Assembly: GCA_037445815.1 (NCBI GenBank)
Contig: JBBIJV010000087.1
Span: forward strand, 1-13,753
DNA from: FEN-1219 sp037445815
GTDB lineage: Bacteria; Pseudomonadota; Gammaproteobacteria; Steroidobacterales; Rariloculaceae
DNA length: 13,753 nucleotides
Reading direction: 5' to 3'
The stretch's first letter is position 1. Each line of letters opens with the position of its first letter. The notes beneath the pieces are model-generated. The model saw only the letters and a list, made by a program, of their open reading frames with translations, was not told the DNA's origin and did not search any database. Below are positions 1-7,397 of the stretch, piece by piece. The position numbers and the translations under genes were made by a program.

Positions 1-204
1 CGCGCGTCCGCCGGCGCGGCGCCCGCTCTGCCGGGCCAGCCGTCGCCGCCGCCGAGCCAGCCGTTCACGCGGCCCGTTTGCGCATATCCACAGGTGCCGA
101 CGTATCGCGGCACGGGCGATCCCACCGACGCCGCGAGCTTCGACTGCGTCGAGCCGACCGAAGATCGCGGCTTGCGCCGGATATTCCGCGGCGGGCGCGG
201 GTGA
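1..204 (+). CDS. Tannase/feruloyl esterase family protein, C-terminal fragment (cut by window start)
   Basis: Frame 1 is open from the window edge to TGA at 202-204 and gives 67 residues. After a Pro/Ala-rich stretch (about residues 1-20) the translation runs FTRPVCAYPQVPTYRGTGD and then DAASFDCV. This is the characteristic end of tannase/feruloyl esterase proteins: a Pro-Cys-x-Tyr-Pro motif, then a Gly-rich turn, then a Cys close to the terminus. The family are secreted alpha/beta hydrolases that cleave galloyl or feruloyl esters of plant phenolics. The catalytic Ser-Asp-His lie upstream, outside the window, so activity and substrate cannot be judged. A 14-residue Arg/Gly-rich tail follows the last conserved Cys. 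The gene converges on the serine hydrolase, whose stop is about 50 bases away. Family assignment rests on recognising this C-terminal signature by eye. Confidence 0.72.
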   Translation, partial: RASAGAAPALPGQPSPPPSQPFTRPVCAYPQVPTYRGTGDPTDAASFDCVEPTEDRGLRRIFRGGRG

Positions 205-252
205 GTCGACACGAGGTAGCGCGAGCTGCGCGCCGCTCGAAGCGACGCGGCA

Positions 253-1518
253 TCAATCCCGCTCGTCGACGAGCGCGCCGTAGACCATCGCGCGCAGCTC
301 CGCGTGATACGCCGCGCGCACGGACGGCGCCTGGATGAACACGATCCCGACGAGCCGCTCCTGCGGATCGGCAAAATAGCGCGGGCCCGTGATTCCTCCC
401 CAGTAGAGGTCGCCGATGCTCCCCGGGAACGGCGGGCCGCCCTGCGACACGCGCACGGGATTGAACAGTCCCCACCCATAGCCGTCGCCGGGATGGCTCT
501 GGCCGCGCAATGCGCCGATCTGGTTCGCCATCGCCCAACGCACGGTGGCAGGCGAGAGCAACCGAACGCCCTCGAGCGTTCCGCCATTCAGCAGCATCTG
601 TAGCACTCGGAAATAGTCGCCGGCCGTCGACGCGAGGCCCAGTCCTCCCGCGAAGCGCTTCGGTGCCTTCGTGACATCGACCCACTCGAACACCCATGGG
701 TCGGGATCGTCCGAAAGCGGGCGGGCGAGGCGCTCGAGCGCTGCGCCGCGCACAAAGAACGTGGTGTCCTTCATCTGCAATGGGCCGAGCACGAGCTCCT
801 GTAATGCGTCGTCGAGGGTCTGCCCCGTCACGCGTTCGATGATGTGGCCCAGCACGTCCGTCGCGATCGAGTACTCGAACGACGTGCCGGGCTCGAACGC
901 GAGCGGCAGCGTCGCGAGCTTCGCGAGCATGCCCGGCGCGTCGTCGGCGTCGATGCGGTCGATGCCGAGCGCGCGGTAGCGGTCGCGGAGCGGATTGCTC
1001 GGATGAAAGAAGTACGTGAACCCGGCGCGGTGCGTCATGAGGTCGTGCACCGTCGGCTGCCGAGCGGGGGAGACGAGCTCGGTGCGGAGCGTGCCGTCGG
1101 CGTCGCGCTTCTCGACGGCGACCTCGAGATCGCGGAGCTCGGGCAGGTAGTGCGCGATCGGGGCCATCACCGAGAGGCGGTTCGCCTCGTAGAGGCGCAG
1201 CGCGGCCACGGTCGTGATCAGCTTCGTCGATGAGGCGACCGGATGTATCGAATCGCGCTTCATCGGTACTTTGCGGTCCTTGTCCGCCCAGCCGACGGCC
1301 TCGTGCAGCAGGATCTTGCCGTCGCGGGCGACGAGCACTACGGCGCCGGGCACGCGGCCCTTCTCGACGTCGGCCTCGAGCCACTCGACGATCGCGGCGA
1401 GCTTGGCGGCGTCGACGCCCGACGCTGACGCCGCCTCTTGGGCAAGGGCGCGGGACGCGAAGGTGACGGTTGCGGCCGCGAGAACGAGCGCGGCGGCGAG
1501 CTTGTCGGCAATGGGCAT
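253..1518 (-). CDS. Secreted serine hydrolase, class C beta-lactamase / family VIII esterase fold
   Basis: 421 residues from ATG at 1518, preceded by GGGGAA about 10 bases upstream. An in-frame ATG 20 codons earlier would put a basic stretch before the signal peptide, so I prefer 1518. Residues 1-26 look like a signal peptide ending ALA, so the enzyme is probably periplasmic. The nucleophile motif SxxK is SSTK at 96-99. A HDLMTHRAG block lies near 158-166. The Tyr motif is YSIAT at 216-220, followed by LGHIIERVTGQ. The C-terminal KTG/HxG-equivalent block is WGGITG at 373-378. This family holds esterases, beta-lactamases, DD-peptidases and transesterases, and sequence alone does not separate them. 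The Asn of a classical YxN motif is absent (YSI), which favours an esterase or other hydrolase over a true cephalosporinase. It is transcribed divergently from the flavin monooxygenase. Confidence 0.88.
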   Translation of the reverse strand: MPIADKLAAALVLAAATVTFASRALAQEAASASGVDAAKLAAIVEWLEADVEKGRVPGAVVLVARDGKILLHEAVGWADKDRKVPMKRDSIHPVASSTKLITTVAALRLYEANRLSVMAPIAHYLPELRDLEVAVEKRDADGTLRTELVSPARQPTVHDLMTHRAGFTYFFHPSNPLRDRYRALGIDRIDADDAPGMLAKLATLPLAFEPGTSFEYSIATDVLGHIIERVTGQTLDDALQELVLGPLQMKDTTFFVRGAALERLARPLSDDPDPWVFEWVDVTKAPKRFAGGLGLASTAGDYFRVLQMLLNGGTLEGVRLLSPATVRWAMANQIGALRGQSHPGDGYGWGLFNPVRVSQGGPPFPGSIGDLYWGGITGPRYFADPQERLVGIVFIQAPSVRAAYHAELRAMVYGALVDERD

Positions 1519-1676
1519 CGGCACAGATTCCCCGCGGAAATTTCGCCCGGCGTGTCGACCGCCGGAGCGGCCCGCCAATGTTACTCCGTCGCCATCACGT
1601 GGTATCGCACGCGCGATTCTACGCCCCGGCTTTCGCCGGCCAGGAACGCGGCGCGTTGTTGTAAGCTCCGTTCGTC

Positions 1677-1686
1677 AAAGGAGGTG
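1677..1686 (+). promoter_or_regulatory. Near-perfect ribosome binding site setting the GTG start of the monooxygenase
   Basis: AAAGGAGGTG at 1677-1686 matches the 16S anti-Shine-Dalgarno over about nine bases. GGAGG ends 7 bases before GTG at 1692. It fixes the GTG start and suggests efficient translation. Confidence 0.8.
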
Positions 1687-1691
1687 CGATC

Positions 1692-3329
1692 GTGACGAGC
1701 GTCAAGCGTTCCACGGAAGAGGTTCCCGTCCTGATCGTCGGAGGCAGCCTCGTGGGGCTCACGACCGCGCTATTGCTCGCGCGCCACGGCGTGAAGGCGC
1801 TCGCCGTGGAGCGTCACTCGGGCACCGCGATCCATCCGCGCGCGGGCCACTTTCAGATCCGGACGATCGAGATTTTGCGCGAGGTCGGCCTCGAGAACGA
1901 AAGCCGGCGGAAAGCGCGCGAAACGTACGACCCCGAGGGCGGGATCATCGCCGTCGAGTCGCTCGCGGGCAAAGAAGTCGCGCGCTTCATTCCGAATCTC
2001 AACGTGGGCGTCGACAATAGGAGCCCCACCGGACGCCTGTTCGTCGATCAAGACGTGCTCGAGCCGCTGCTGCGCCGGAAGGCCGAAGCGCTCGGCGCAC
2101 GCTTGAGCTACCGAACCGAGATGACGTCGTTCGAGCAGGACGCGAAGCGCGTCCGCGCCGTGATCCGTAACCTCGACAGCGGCGAGGAGCGTGAGGTTGT
2201 TTCGCGCTACATGGTGGCCGCGGACGGCAACCGGAGCCGCGTGCGCAAGGCGCTCGGCATCGAGATGCAGGGTTACGGGCTCCTCTCGAAGAGCGTGACG
2301 ATCTACTTCGAAGCCGATTGCGCCCCGTACCTGCAGGGCCGCAACTCGGGTGTTTTCTATGTGCACAACCCAACGCTGCGCGGATTCTTCAGGCTCAACC
2401 GCGCGGCGCAGCGCGGCTTCCTCGCGATCAACGTCGTCGGCGCGGACGTGACGCGCGACGAGGCCGTCAACGTTTCGCAGGGCATGACCGAAGAGCGCGC
2501 GCTCGGGCTCTTGCGGGCGGCGATCGGCGTTCCGGATTTGCCGATGAAGGTGCGCCAGATCGTGCCATGGGACGCGGAGGCGAACGTCGCATCGCGCTTC
2601 AGCGAGGGCCGCGTGTTCCTCGCGGGCGACGCCGCGCACGTCGTTCCGCCGAATGGCGGGTTCGGCGGCAACACGGGCGTGCAGGACGCGCACAACCTCG
2701 CGTGGAAGCTCGCGATGGTCGTGAACGGACAGGCGGGCGCCGCGCTCCTCCAAACGTACGACGAAGAGCGGCGGCCCGTGGGCGCGTTCACGGTCGATCA
2801 GGCATACGGCCGCTACGCGACGCGCGTCGTGCCCGAGCGCGGCAAGGACAAAGTGAAGCCGATCGTCGACGACTTGTTGATCGAGATCGGTTACCGCTAT
2901 CGATCGTCGGCCGTGATCGGCGGCTCGGCGAACGACCCGTTGATCGAGCACCCCGACAACCTCAGGGCGGCTCCCGGCACGCGTGCGCCGCACGTGGTGC
3001 TCGAGCGCGACGGCGCGTCGATCTCGACGCTCGACCTCTTCGGCGAGCACTTCGTTCTCCTCACGGGGCCGGACGGCGCCGCGTGGCGCGCCGCGGCCGA
3101 GGAGGCCGCCGGCGAGATCGGCGTTCCGATCGACGTGCGGCAAATCGGCAGCGAGCGCGGTCTGCGCGACCTCGAGGGCCGGTTCTTCCAGGCGTACGCG
3201 CTCGGCCCCGCCGGGGCCGTGCTCGTGCGGCCCGACTCATTCGTCGCGTGGCGCGCGAACGACCCGGCGTCCGACGGCCGCGCGCTGACAGCCGCGCTCG
3301 CTTCGATTCTTTCCCGCGGCGGCGCCTGA
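1692..3329 (+). CDS. FAD-dependent class A monooxygenase (aromatic hydroxylase type)
   Basis: 545 residues from GTG at 1692. The three diagnostic FAD motifs of p-hydroxybenzoate hydroxylase-like enzymes are present. The dinucleotide fold is VLIVGGSLVGL, with its glycines at about 17-22. The DG motif is VAADGNRSRVRKALGI, with Asp178-Gly179. The GD motif is FLAGDAAHVVPPNGGFGGN, with Gly312-Asp313, followed by GVQDAHNLAWKL. The last 130 or so residues (from GTRAPHVVLERDG) match the thioredoxin-like C-terminal domain of the PgaE/MhpA/polyketide-hydroxylase group, ending VLVRPDSFVAWRAND. The reaction would be NAD(P)H- and O2-dependent hydroxylation of an aromatic or polyketide-like substrate in the cytoplasm. 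The substrate cannot be read from the sequence. Divergent from the serine hydrolase across about 170 bases; convergent with the DUF1840 gene. Confidence 0.93.
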   Translation: MTSVKRSTEEVPVLIVGGSLVGLTTALLLARHGVKALAVERHSGTAIHPRAGHFQIRTIEILREVGLENESRRKARETYDPEGGIIAVESLAGKEVARFIPNLNVGVDNRSPTGRLFVDQDVLEPLLRRKAEALGARLSYRTEMTSFEQDAKRVRAVIRNLDSGEEREVVSRYMVAADGNRSRVRKALGIEMQGYGLLSKSVTIYFEADCAPYLQGRNSGVFYVHNPTLRGFFRLNRAAQRGFLAINVVGADVTRDEAVNVSQGMTEERALGLLRAAIGVPDLPMKVRQIVPWDAEANVASRFSEGRVFLAGDAAHVVPPNGGFGGNTGVQDAHNLAWKLAMVVNGQAGAALLQTYDEERRPVGAFTVDQAYGRYATRVVPERGKDKVKPIVDDLLIEIGYRYRSSAVIGGSANDPLIEHPDNLRAAPGTRAPHVVLERDGASISTLDLFGEHFVLLTGPDGAAWRAAAEEAAGEIGVPIDVRQIGSERGLRDLEGRFFQAYALGPAGAVLVRPDSFVAWRANDPASDGRALTAALASILSRGGA

Positions 3330-3460
3330 GCGCGGGCTTGCAGTTGCCGCGCTACGGGGCGGCGATGCTCCCGACGGGCTCTACGAGCTCGGGCCGGGAC
3401 GCGGCGTCGAAGGGCCTCGAATAGAGCCCATCTGCCTGCGCGGAAGCGGAGTGCGCGAGC

Positions 3461-3796
3461 TCAGCTGTCCCACATCACGCCGGCGTTGCGGGCCGCGGAC
3501 GCGCGAAGCAGCTCGAGCAACGGCAGCGCGCGATGCGAAAGAGGCACCTTGCGCGGCGCCTCGTCGTCGCGTTCGCTTTCCGGCGCTTTGGCCTTGGCTT
3601 CCTTGGCCTCGGCGGCCTCGGCTTGCCTGCGTTGCACGATGGCTGCCTCCAGACGAGCGAGCGCCGCAGGAACGTCCTCCGCCCTGATGGCGCTAGGAAC
3701 CGTGCCGCTATGCCCCATGAGGTGCAGCAGCTCTTTCGCGACGTCACCGAACATCGTGATGTCCGCATACGCCTTGCTGTGAAAGGTTACGAGCAT
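3461..3796 (-). CDS. DUF1840 family protein
   Basis: 111 residues from ATG at 3796, with GAGG 5 bases upstream. The N-terminus (MLVTFHSKAYADITMFGDVA, then KELLHLMGHSG), the middle PAALARLEAAI and the C-terminal block RALPLLELLRASA...GVMW are the hallmarks of DUF1840, found mainly in Beta- and some Gammaproteobacteria. A charged Ala/Glu/Lys linker (about 55-83) joins the two conserved halves. There is no signal peptide or membrane segment, so it should be cytoplasmic. The function is unknown. The conserved block between the DUF1840 gene and the dehydrogenase is a divergent promoter region of about 125 bases (3797-3922). The 131 bases between this stop and the monooxygenase stop (3330-3460) show nothing I can name. 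Confidence 0.88.
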   Translation of the reverse strand: MLVTFHSKAYADITMFGDVAKELLHLMGHSGTVPSAIRAEDVPAALARLEAAIVQRRQAEAAEAKEAKAKAPESERDDEAPRKVPLSHRALPLLELLRASAARNAGVMWDS

Positions 3797-3922
3797 CGAA
3801 ACCTCGCTTGGTTCGGCTGGCTACCGTCGCTTCAGCGTACGAGCAAAGAGACGCGGAATCGCCCGCGGCAGTTCCGTATTGCACGCACGGTCTTTCGAGC
3901 CAACAATCGCCGCAGGGCTCGG

Positions 3923-5047
3923 ATGCCGTCAAGTAGAGCGAGCGTGGCACGCAACCCGGGAATGACCATCGGCGTCGTCGGCGCCGGCAAGATAGGCTCC
4001 ACGATCGCGGCGCTGCTCGAATCGTGCGCGTTTTGCGACGCCGTGATGCTGGCCGACGTGCGGACCGTCGAGATCGACGGGCTCCGCAAGGCCTCGTTCA
4101 AGCGGCTCGACGTGAAGCACCGCGCGGCGCTCGCCGCGTTCGTGAAGCGCTGTGACGCGGTCGTGAGCGCGGTACCGTATTTCTTGAACCACGAGATCGT
4201 CGAAACCTGCGCGCGGACAGGCGTCGCGTACTTCGATCTCACGGAGGACATCGCGACGACGAAGCTCGTCCGTTCGCTCGCGAGTGCGGCCAAGGCAGTC
4301 ACGTTCATGCCGCAGTGTGGCCTTGCGCCCGGCGCCATCAACATCGTCGGCGGCGCGCTCGCGGCGTCGCTCGACTCGGCGCGCTCCGTTGAGATGCGCG
4401 TAGGGGCGCTGCCGCTCACGGCGAGCAACCAGATGAAGTACTACTTGAGCTGGAGCACCGCCGGGCTCATCAACGAGTACTGCCAGGTCGGCGAAGCGCT
4501 GCACGAAGGGAAGCGCATCGCCACGCTGCCGCTCGACGGCGTCGAGCGGCTCACGATCGACGGCGTCGAGTACGAGGCGTTCAACACGGCCGGCGGCGTA
4601 GCGACGATGTGCGAGACGTTCGAGGGCAAGGTCGGCGAGCTCAACTACAAGACGATCCGCTACCCCGGCCATCGCGATCTCATGAAGTTCTTGTTACAGG
4701 ACCTGAACCTCGCCGGCCGGCAGGAGCTGCTCACGCAAATCTTCGATCAGGAGGTGCCCCTCACGGAACACGACGTGGTGGTCTTCTACGTCAACGCGGT
4801 CGGCACGAGCGCCGGGCAGCTCGTGCAGCGGACGTTCGTGAAGAAGATCCGCGGCGGCACCGTCGCGGGCCGGCACGCGTCGGCGATCCAGCTTTCGACG
4901 GCGGCCGGCGTCGTCGCGCTGCTCGAGCTCAACGCGCGCGGCGCGGTCGGGAAATCGTTCGTCAGGCAGGAGTCGATCACGCTCGACGAGTTTCTGTCGA
5001 CGGAGTGGGGTGGGCGTGTCTACGGCGAGGAGTCGTTGCAACGATGA
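3923..5047 (+). CDS. Saccharopine dehydrogenase-family oxidoreductase, lysine 6-dehydrogenase-like
   Basis: 374 residues from ATG at 3923, where AGGG lies 5 bases upstream. ATG at 3962 (361 residues) starts exactly at the Rossmann strand but has no spaced ribosome binding site; both are possible. NAD(P) binding is GAGKIG at residues 20-25, followed by an acidic residue at the end of strand 2 (MLADVRT). Further conserved blocks are VVSAVPYFLN, CGLAPGAINIVGG and the saccharopine-reductase C-terminal signature EAFNTAGGVATMCETF followed by LNYKTIRYPGH. Length and motifs resemble single-domain lysine 6-dehydrogenase (lysine to allysine) more than fused LKR/SDH proteins. The 4-base overlap with an ALDH7-type dehydrogenase, which consumes allysine, supports this. 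The alternative is a saccharopine dehydrogenase whose LKR partner is elsewhere. Family is clear; substrate is inference. Confidence 0.82.
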   Translation: MPSSRASVARNPGMTIGVVGAGKIGSTIAALLESCAFCDAVMLADVRTVEIDGLRKASFKRLDVKHRAALAAFVKRCDAVVSAVPYFLNHEIVETCARTGVAYFDLTEDIATTKLVRSLASAAKAVTFMPQCGLAPGAINIVGGALAASLDSARSVEMRVGALPLTASNQMKYYLSWSTAGLINEYCQVGEALHEGKRIATLPLDGVERLTIDGVEYEAFNTAGGVATMCETFEGKVGELNYKTIRYPGHRDLMKFLLQDLNLAGRQELLTQIFDQEVPLTEHDVVVFYVNAVGTSAGQLVQRTFVKKIRGGTVAGRHASAIQLSTAAGVVALLELNARGAVGKSFVRQESITLDEFLSTEWGGRVYGEESLQR

Positions 5048-6606
5048 GCTCGAAGGGAAACGCAACGTCGGTCAAGGAAGCCGCAACGGAAGTCTTCGCG
5101 CGGCTCGGTCTCGCGGCGCACAACTCCGGGGTCTTTGCCGGCGAATGGTTCGGCTCGGGCGCGGCCGTGGAGAAGACGTCGCCGATCGACGGAAGCGTGC
5201 TGGCGTCCGTTACGACGGCGACGCAAGCCGACGTGTCGCGGGCCGTCGGCGCCGCGCACCAGGCATTTCTCGAATGGCGCAACGTGCCGGCGCCGAAGCG
5301 CGGCGAGCTCGTGCGGCGCTACGCGGAGGCATTACGAGCCCATCGGGGCGATCTCGGCCGGCTCGTGACGCTCGAGGCGGGCAAGATCCTCGTCGAAGGC
5401 GATGGCGAGGTGCAGGAGATGATCGACATAGGCGATTTCGCGGTCGGTCTCTCGCGGCAACTTTATGGCCTCACGATCGCGAGCGAGCGGCCTTCGCACC
5501 GGCTCATGGAGCAATGGCATCCGCTCGGCGTCGTAGCGATCATCTCGGCTTTCAATTTCCCCGCGGCCGTGTGGTCGTGGAACAGCGTGCTCGCGGCTGT
5601 TTGCGGCGACGCGACGATTTGGAAGCCGTCTGAGAAGACGCCGCTAACCGCGATCGCCTGCGTGAAGCTCGCCGAGCGCGTGTGCGGCGAGCTCGGCGTC
5701 AACCCGGCGATTTTCTCGCTCGTCTGCGGCGACGGCCCGGCCGTGGGCGAGCCGCTGATCGCCGACGCGCGCGTGGCCCTCGTTTCGGCAACGGGGTCGG
5801 TTCGCATGGGCCGCCGTGTTGGCGAGGTCGTTGCCGCGCGTCTCGGCCGCACGCTGCTCGAGCTCGGCGGCAACAACGCGATCATCGTGGCGCCTTCGGC
5901 GGATCTGAAGCTCGCGCTGCGCGGCGTGCTGTTCGCGGCGGTGGGCACGGCCGGGCAGCGCTGCACGAGCACGCGGCGGCTCATCGTGCACGAGTCCATC
6001 TACGCCGACTTCATGCGTTCGCTCGCCGACGCTTACGGTCAGGTGCGGATCGGCAATCCCCTCGATCCGAAGACGCTGATGGGGCCGCTCATCGACGCGC
6101 GCGCCGTCGAGGGCTACCGAAACGCGATCGCGGCCGCGAGGGCGCACGGCGGCCGGGTGCTCTGCGGCGGCGGGCCGCCGAGCGGCGCCGTGCCCGAAGG
6201 AGGCCACTACGTCACGCCGTGCATCGTCGAGGCCGACAACGCGTGGGCCATCGTGCAGCAGGAGACGTTTGCGCCGATTCTCTACGCGATGACCTATCGC
6301 TCGATCGAGGAGGGCATCGCGCTACAGAACGCCGTGCCGCAGGGGTTGAGCTCCGCGATCTTCACGAACGACGTGCGCGAGGCCGAGCTCTTCGTGTGTG
6401 CGCGCGGCAGCGATTGCGGCATCGCGAACGTGAACATGGGCACGAGCGGCGCCGAGATCGGCGGCGCGTTCGGCGGCGAGAAGGACACCGGCGGTGGCCG
6501 CGAGAGCGGGAGCGACGCGTGGAGGAGCTACATGCGGCGGCAGACCGTCACCGTGAACTACTCGCAGGATCTGCCGCTGGCGCAGGGCATTCGCTTCGGC
6601 GAGTAG
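5044..6606 (+). CDS. ALDH7-type aldehyde dehydrogenase, probable alpha-aminoadipic semialdehyde dehydrogenase
   Basis: 520 residues from ATG at 5044, which overlaps the upstream stop as ATGA, so translation is probably coupled. Catalytic residues of the ALDH superfamily are in place: Asn171 in ISAFNFP, Glu273 in LELGGNN and nucleophile Cys307 in GQRCTS, with normal E-to-C spacing. The N-terminal GSGAAVEKTSPIDG block, FNFPAAVWSWN, GQRCTSTRRLIVHES and the C-terminal NVNMGTSGAEIGGAFGGEK block are those of the ALDH7/antiquitin group. That group oxidises alpha-aminoadipic semialdehyde (allysine) to alpha-aminoadipate with NAD(P). Next to a lysine 6-dehydrogenase-like gene this completes two consecutive steps of lysine degradation. 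An aminotransferase for aminoadipate is not in the window. Cytoplasmic; no signal peptide. Other omega-amino aldehyde substrates cannot be excluded. Confidence 0.9.
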   Translation: MSSKGNATSVKEAATEVFARLGLAAHNSGVFAGEWFGSGAAVEKTSPIDGSVLASVTTATQADVSRAVGAAHQAFLEWRNVPAPKRGELVRRYAEALRAHRGDLGRLVTLEAGKILVEGDGEVQEMIDIGDFAVGLSRQLYGLTIASERPSHRLMEQWHPLGVVAIISAFNFPAAVWSWNSVLAAVCGDATIWKPSEKTPLTAIACVKLAERVCGELGVNPAIFSLVCGDGPAVGEPLIADARVALVSATGSVRMGRRVGEVVAARLGRTLLELGGNNAIIVAPSADLKLALRGVLFAAVGTAGQRCTSTRRLIVHESIYADFMRSLADAYGQVRIGNPLDPKTLMGPLIDARAVEGYRNAIAAARAHGGRVLCGGGPPSGAVPEGGHYVTPCIVEADNAWAIVQQETFAPILYAMTYRSIEEGIALQNAVPQGLSSAIFTNDVREAELFVCARGSDCGIANVNMGTSGAEIGGAFGGEKDTGGGRESGSDAWRSYMRRQTVTVNYSQDLPLAQGIRFGE

Positions 6607-6622
6607 TCGCGGCGTTCGTCCG

Positions 6623-7219
6623 CTAGACGGTTGCGGCGCGCGGCCCGCGGGTGCCGGGCGCCCGCTTGCGGAGCTTTTGGCGCGTTCGCAGCCAGTGTCG
6701 CACTCGGCGCTTGCCGACGAGCGCAATGCCCGCCGAAAGCACGACGATCGCCGCGTCGATGCTCAAGCGCGTTCGGCGCGTAACGTAGCAGCGGTCGAGA
6801 AACCACGACAAACGGGCTCCGCGCCCGGCGTAGAGCTGGGCGAGGCCGACGATACCCGGCCGAACGCTCCAGCGAACGGCGTATCTGGGTCCGTGCCAAC
6901 CGAGCCGCTCGATATCCACGGGAGTCAACGGGCGCGGCCCGATGACGCTCATGTCGCCGCGCAGAACGTTGACGAGTTGCGGCAGCTCATCGAGGCCTGT
7001 CGACCGAAGCCATCCGCCGACGCGCGTCACGCGCCCGTCCTGCATCGTGCGGAACTTGTAGATGCGAAACGGCCGCCCGCGCCGGCCGACCCGCATTTGC
7101 GTGAATAGCGCCGGTCCGCCGTCGTCGCACTCGATCAAGCACGCGATGAGCAAGAGCACTGGAGTCAGCAAGACCAATGCGACGAAAGCCGCGAGCAAGT
7201 CGAAGTTGCGCTTGAGCAC
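6623..7219 (-). CDS. Bacterial sugar transferase (monotopic phosphoglycosyl transferase), short form
   Basis: 198 residues from GTG at 7219, with a GGGCGGA-like purine run just upstream; a TTG at 7282 would add 21 unconserved residues. The start KRNFDLL leads into a hydrophobic reentrant helix broken by Pro20, as in PglC/WcaJ-type enzymes. KFRTM lies at 55-59 and the catalytic Asp77-Glu78 dyad in LDELPQL, followed by NVLRGDMSVIGPRPL. These enzymes move a phosphosugar from a nucleotide sugar to undecaprenyl phosphate at the inner membrane and so begin glycan or exopolysaccharide synthesis. Only 17 residues separate KFRTM from Asp77, so the usual loop is shortened, and there is no N-terminal multi-pass domain. 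The C-terminal end is strongly basic (RKRAPGTRGPR). No other polysaccharide gene is nearby, so its glycan is unknown. Its stop lies 16 bases from the ALDH stop. Confidence 0.9.
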   Translation of the reverse strand: MLKRNFDLLAAFVALVLLTPVLLLIACLIECDDGGPALFTQMRVGRRGRPFRIYKFRTMQDGRVTRVGGWLRSTGLDELPQLVNVLRGDMSVIGPRPLTPVDIERLGWHGPRYAVRWSVRPGIVGLAQLYAGRGARLSWFLDRCYVTRRTRLSIDAAIVVLSAGIALVGKRRVRHWLRTRQKLRKRAPGTRGPRAATV

Positions 7220-7259
7220 CGTTCCGCCCGATTCCCAGTTTGCGCTAGCGTGCCCGGCA

Positions 7260-7306
7260 AATATGGCTACGGCCCGCGTCAAAAATGACGGAATATGGCG
7301 GCGGCC
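7260..7306. promoter_or_regulatory. Patterned direct and inverted repeat in a divergent intergenic region (candidate operator)
   Basis: AATATGGC occurs at 7260-7267 and again at 7292-7299, each followed by two variable bases and CGGCC. This makes two 15-base copies with two mismatches, offset by 32 bases, about three helical turns. Between them is an inverted repeat: CGTCA (7277-7281), AAAA, TGACG (7286-7290). The block lies between the sugar transferase (minus) and the LLM oxidoreductase (plus). The pattern is seen directly. A role as a regulator binding site is inference; no sigma-70 promoter with good spacing was found for either gene. Confidence 0.4.
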
Positions 7307-7397
7307 GGACGGTTACGCGGTTTTGCTGAATCGTCGAAAATTGCAAACGAGCCGGAGCTACGTGGCTCCATGCAGCGCCGGCGAGGAGATGCCGATA

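Noticed and set aside
65..1384. Long minus-strand open frame of over 400 codons overlapping the serine hydrolase
   Set aside because: Arg/Ala/Pro-rich composition with no recognisable motif. It is an out-of-frame shadow of the real gene in GC-rich DNA.
1626..1639. Small hairpin CCGGC-TTTC-GCCGG upstream of the monooxygenase
   Set aside because: A 5-bp stem is expected by chance in GC-rich DNA, and no T-run follows.
1770..3143. Long minus-strand open frame antisense to the monooxygenase
   Set aside because: The composition is Arg/Ala/Val/His-rich and matches no family. The opposite strand has complete FAD motifs and a strong ribosome binding site.
3533..3922. N-terminal extension of the lysine dehydrogenase frame
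   Set aside because: It overlaps the DUF1840 gene antisense, is not conserved coding, and lies before the Rossmann start.
4609..5043. N-terminal extension of the ALDH frame inside the dehydrogenase gene
   Set aside because: Arg-rich shadow sequence; the ATGA overlap gives a natural ALDH start with a normal N-terminus.
7062..7397. Upstream extension of the LLM oxidoreductase frame
   Set aside because: It runs antisense through the sugar transferase. The GTG at 7398 has the well-spaced GAGGAG and the family-typical start.
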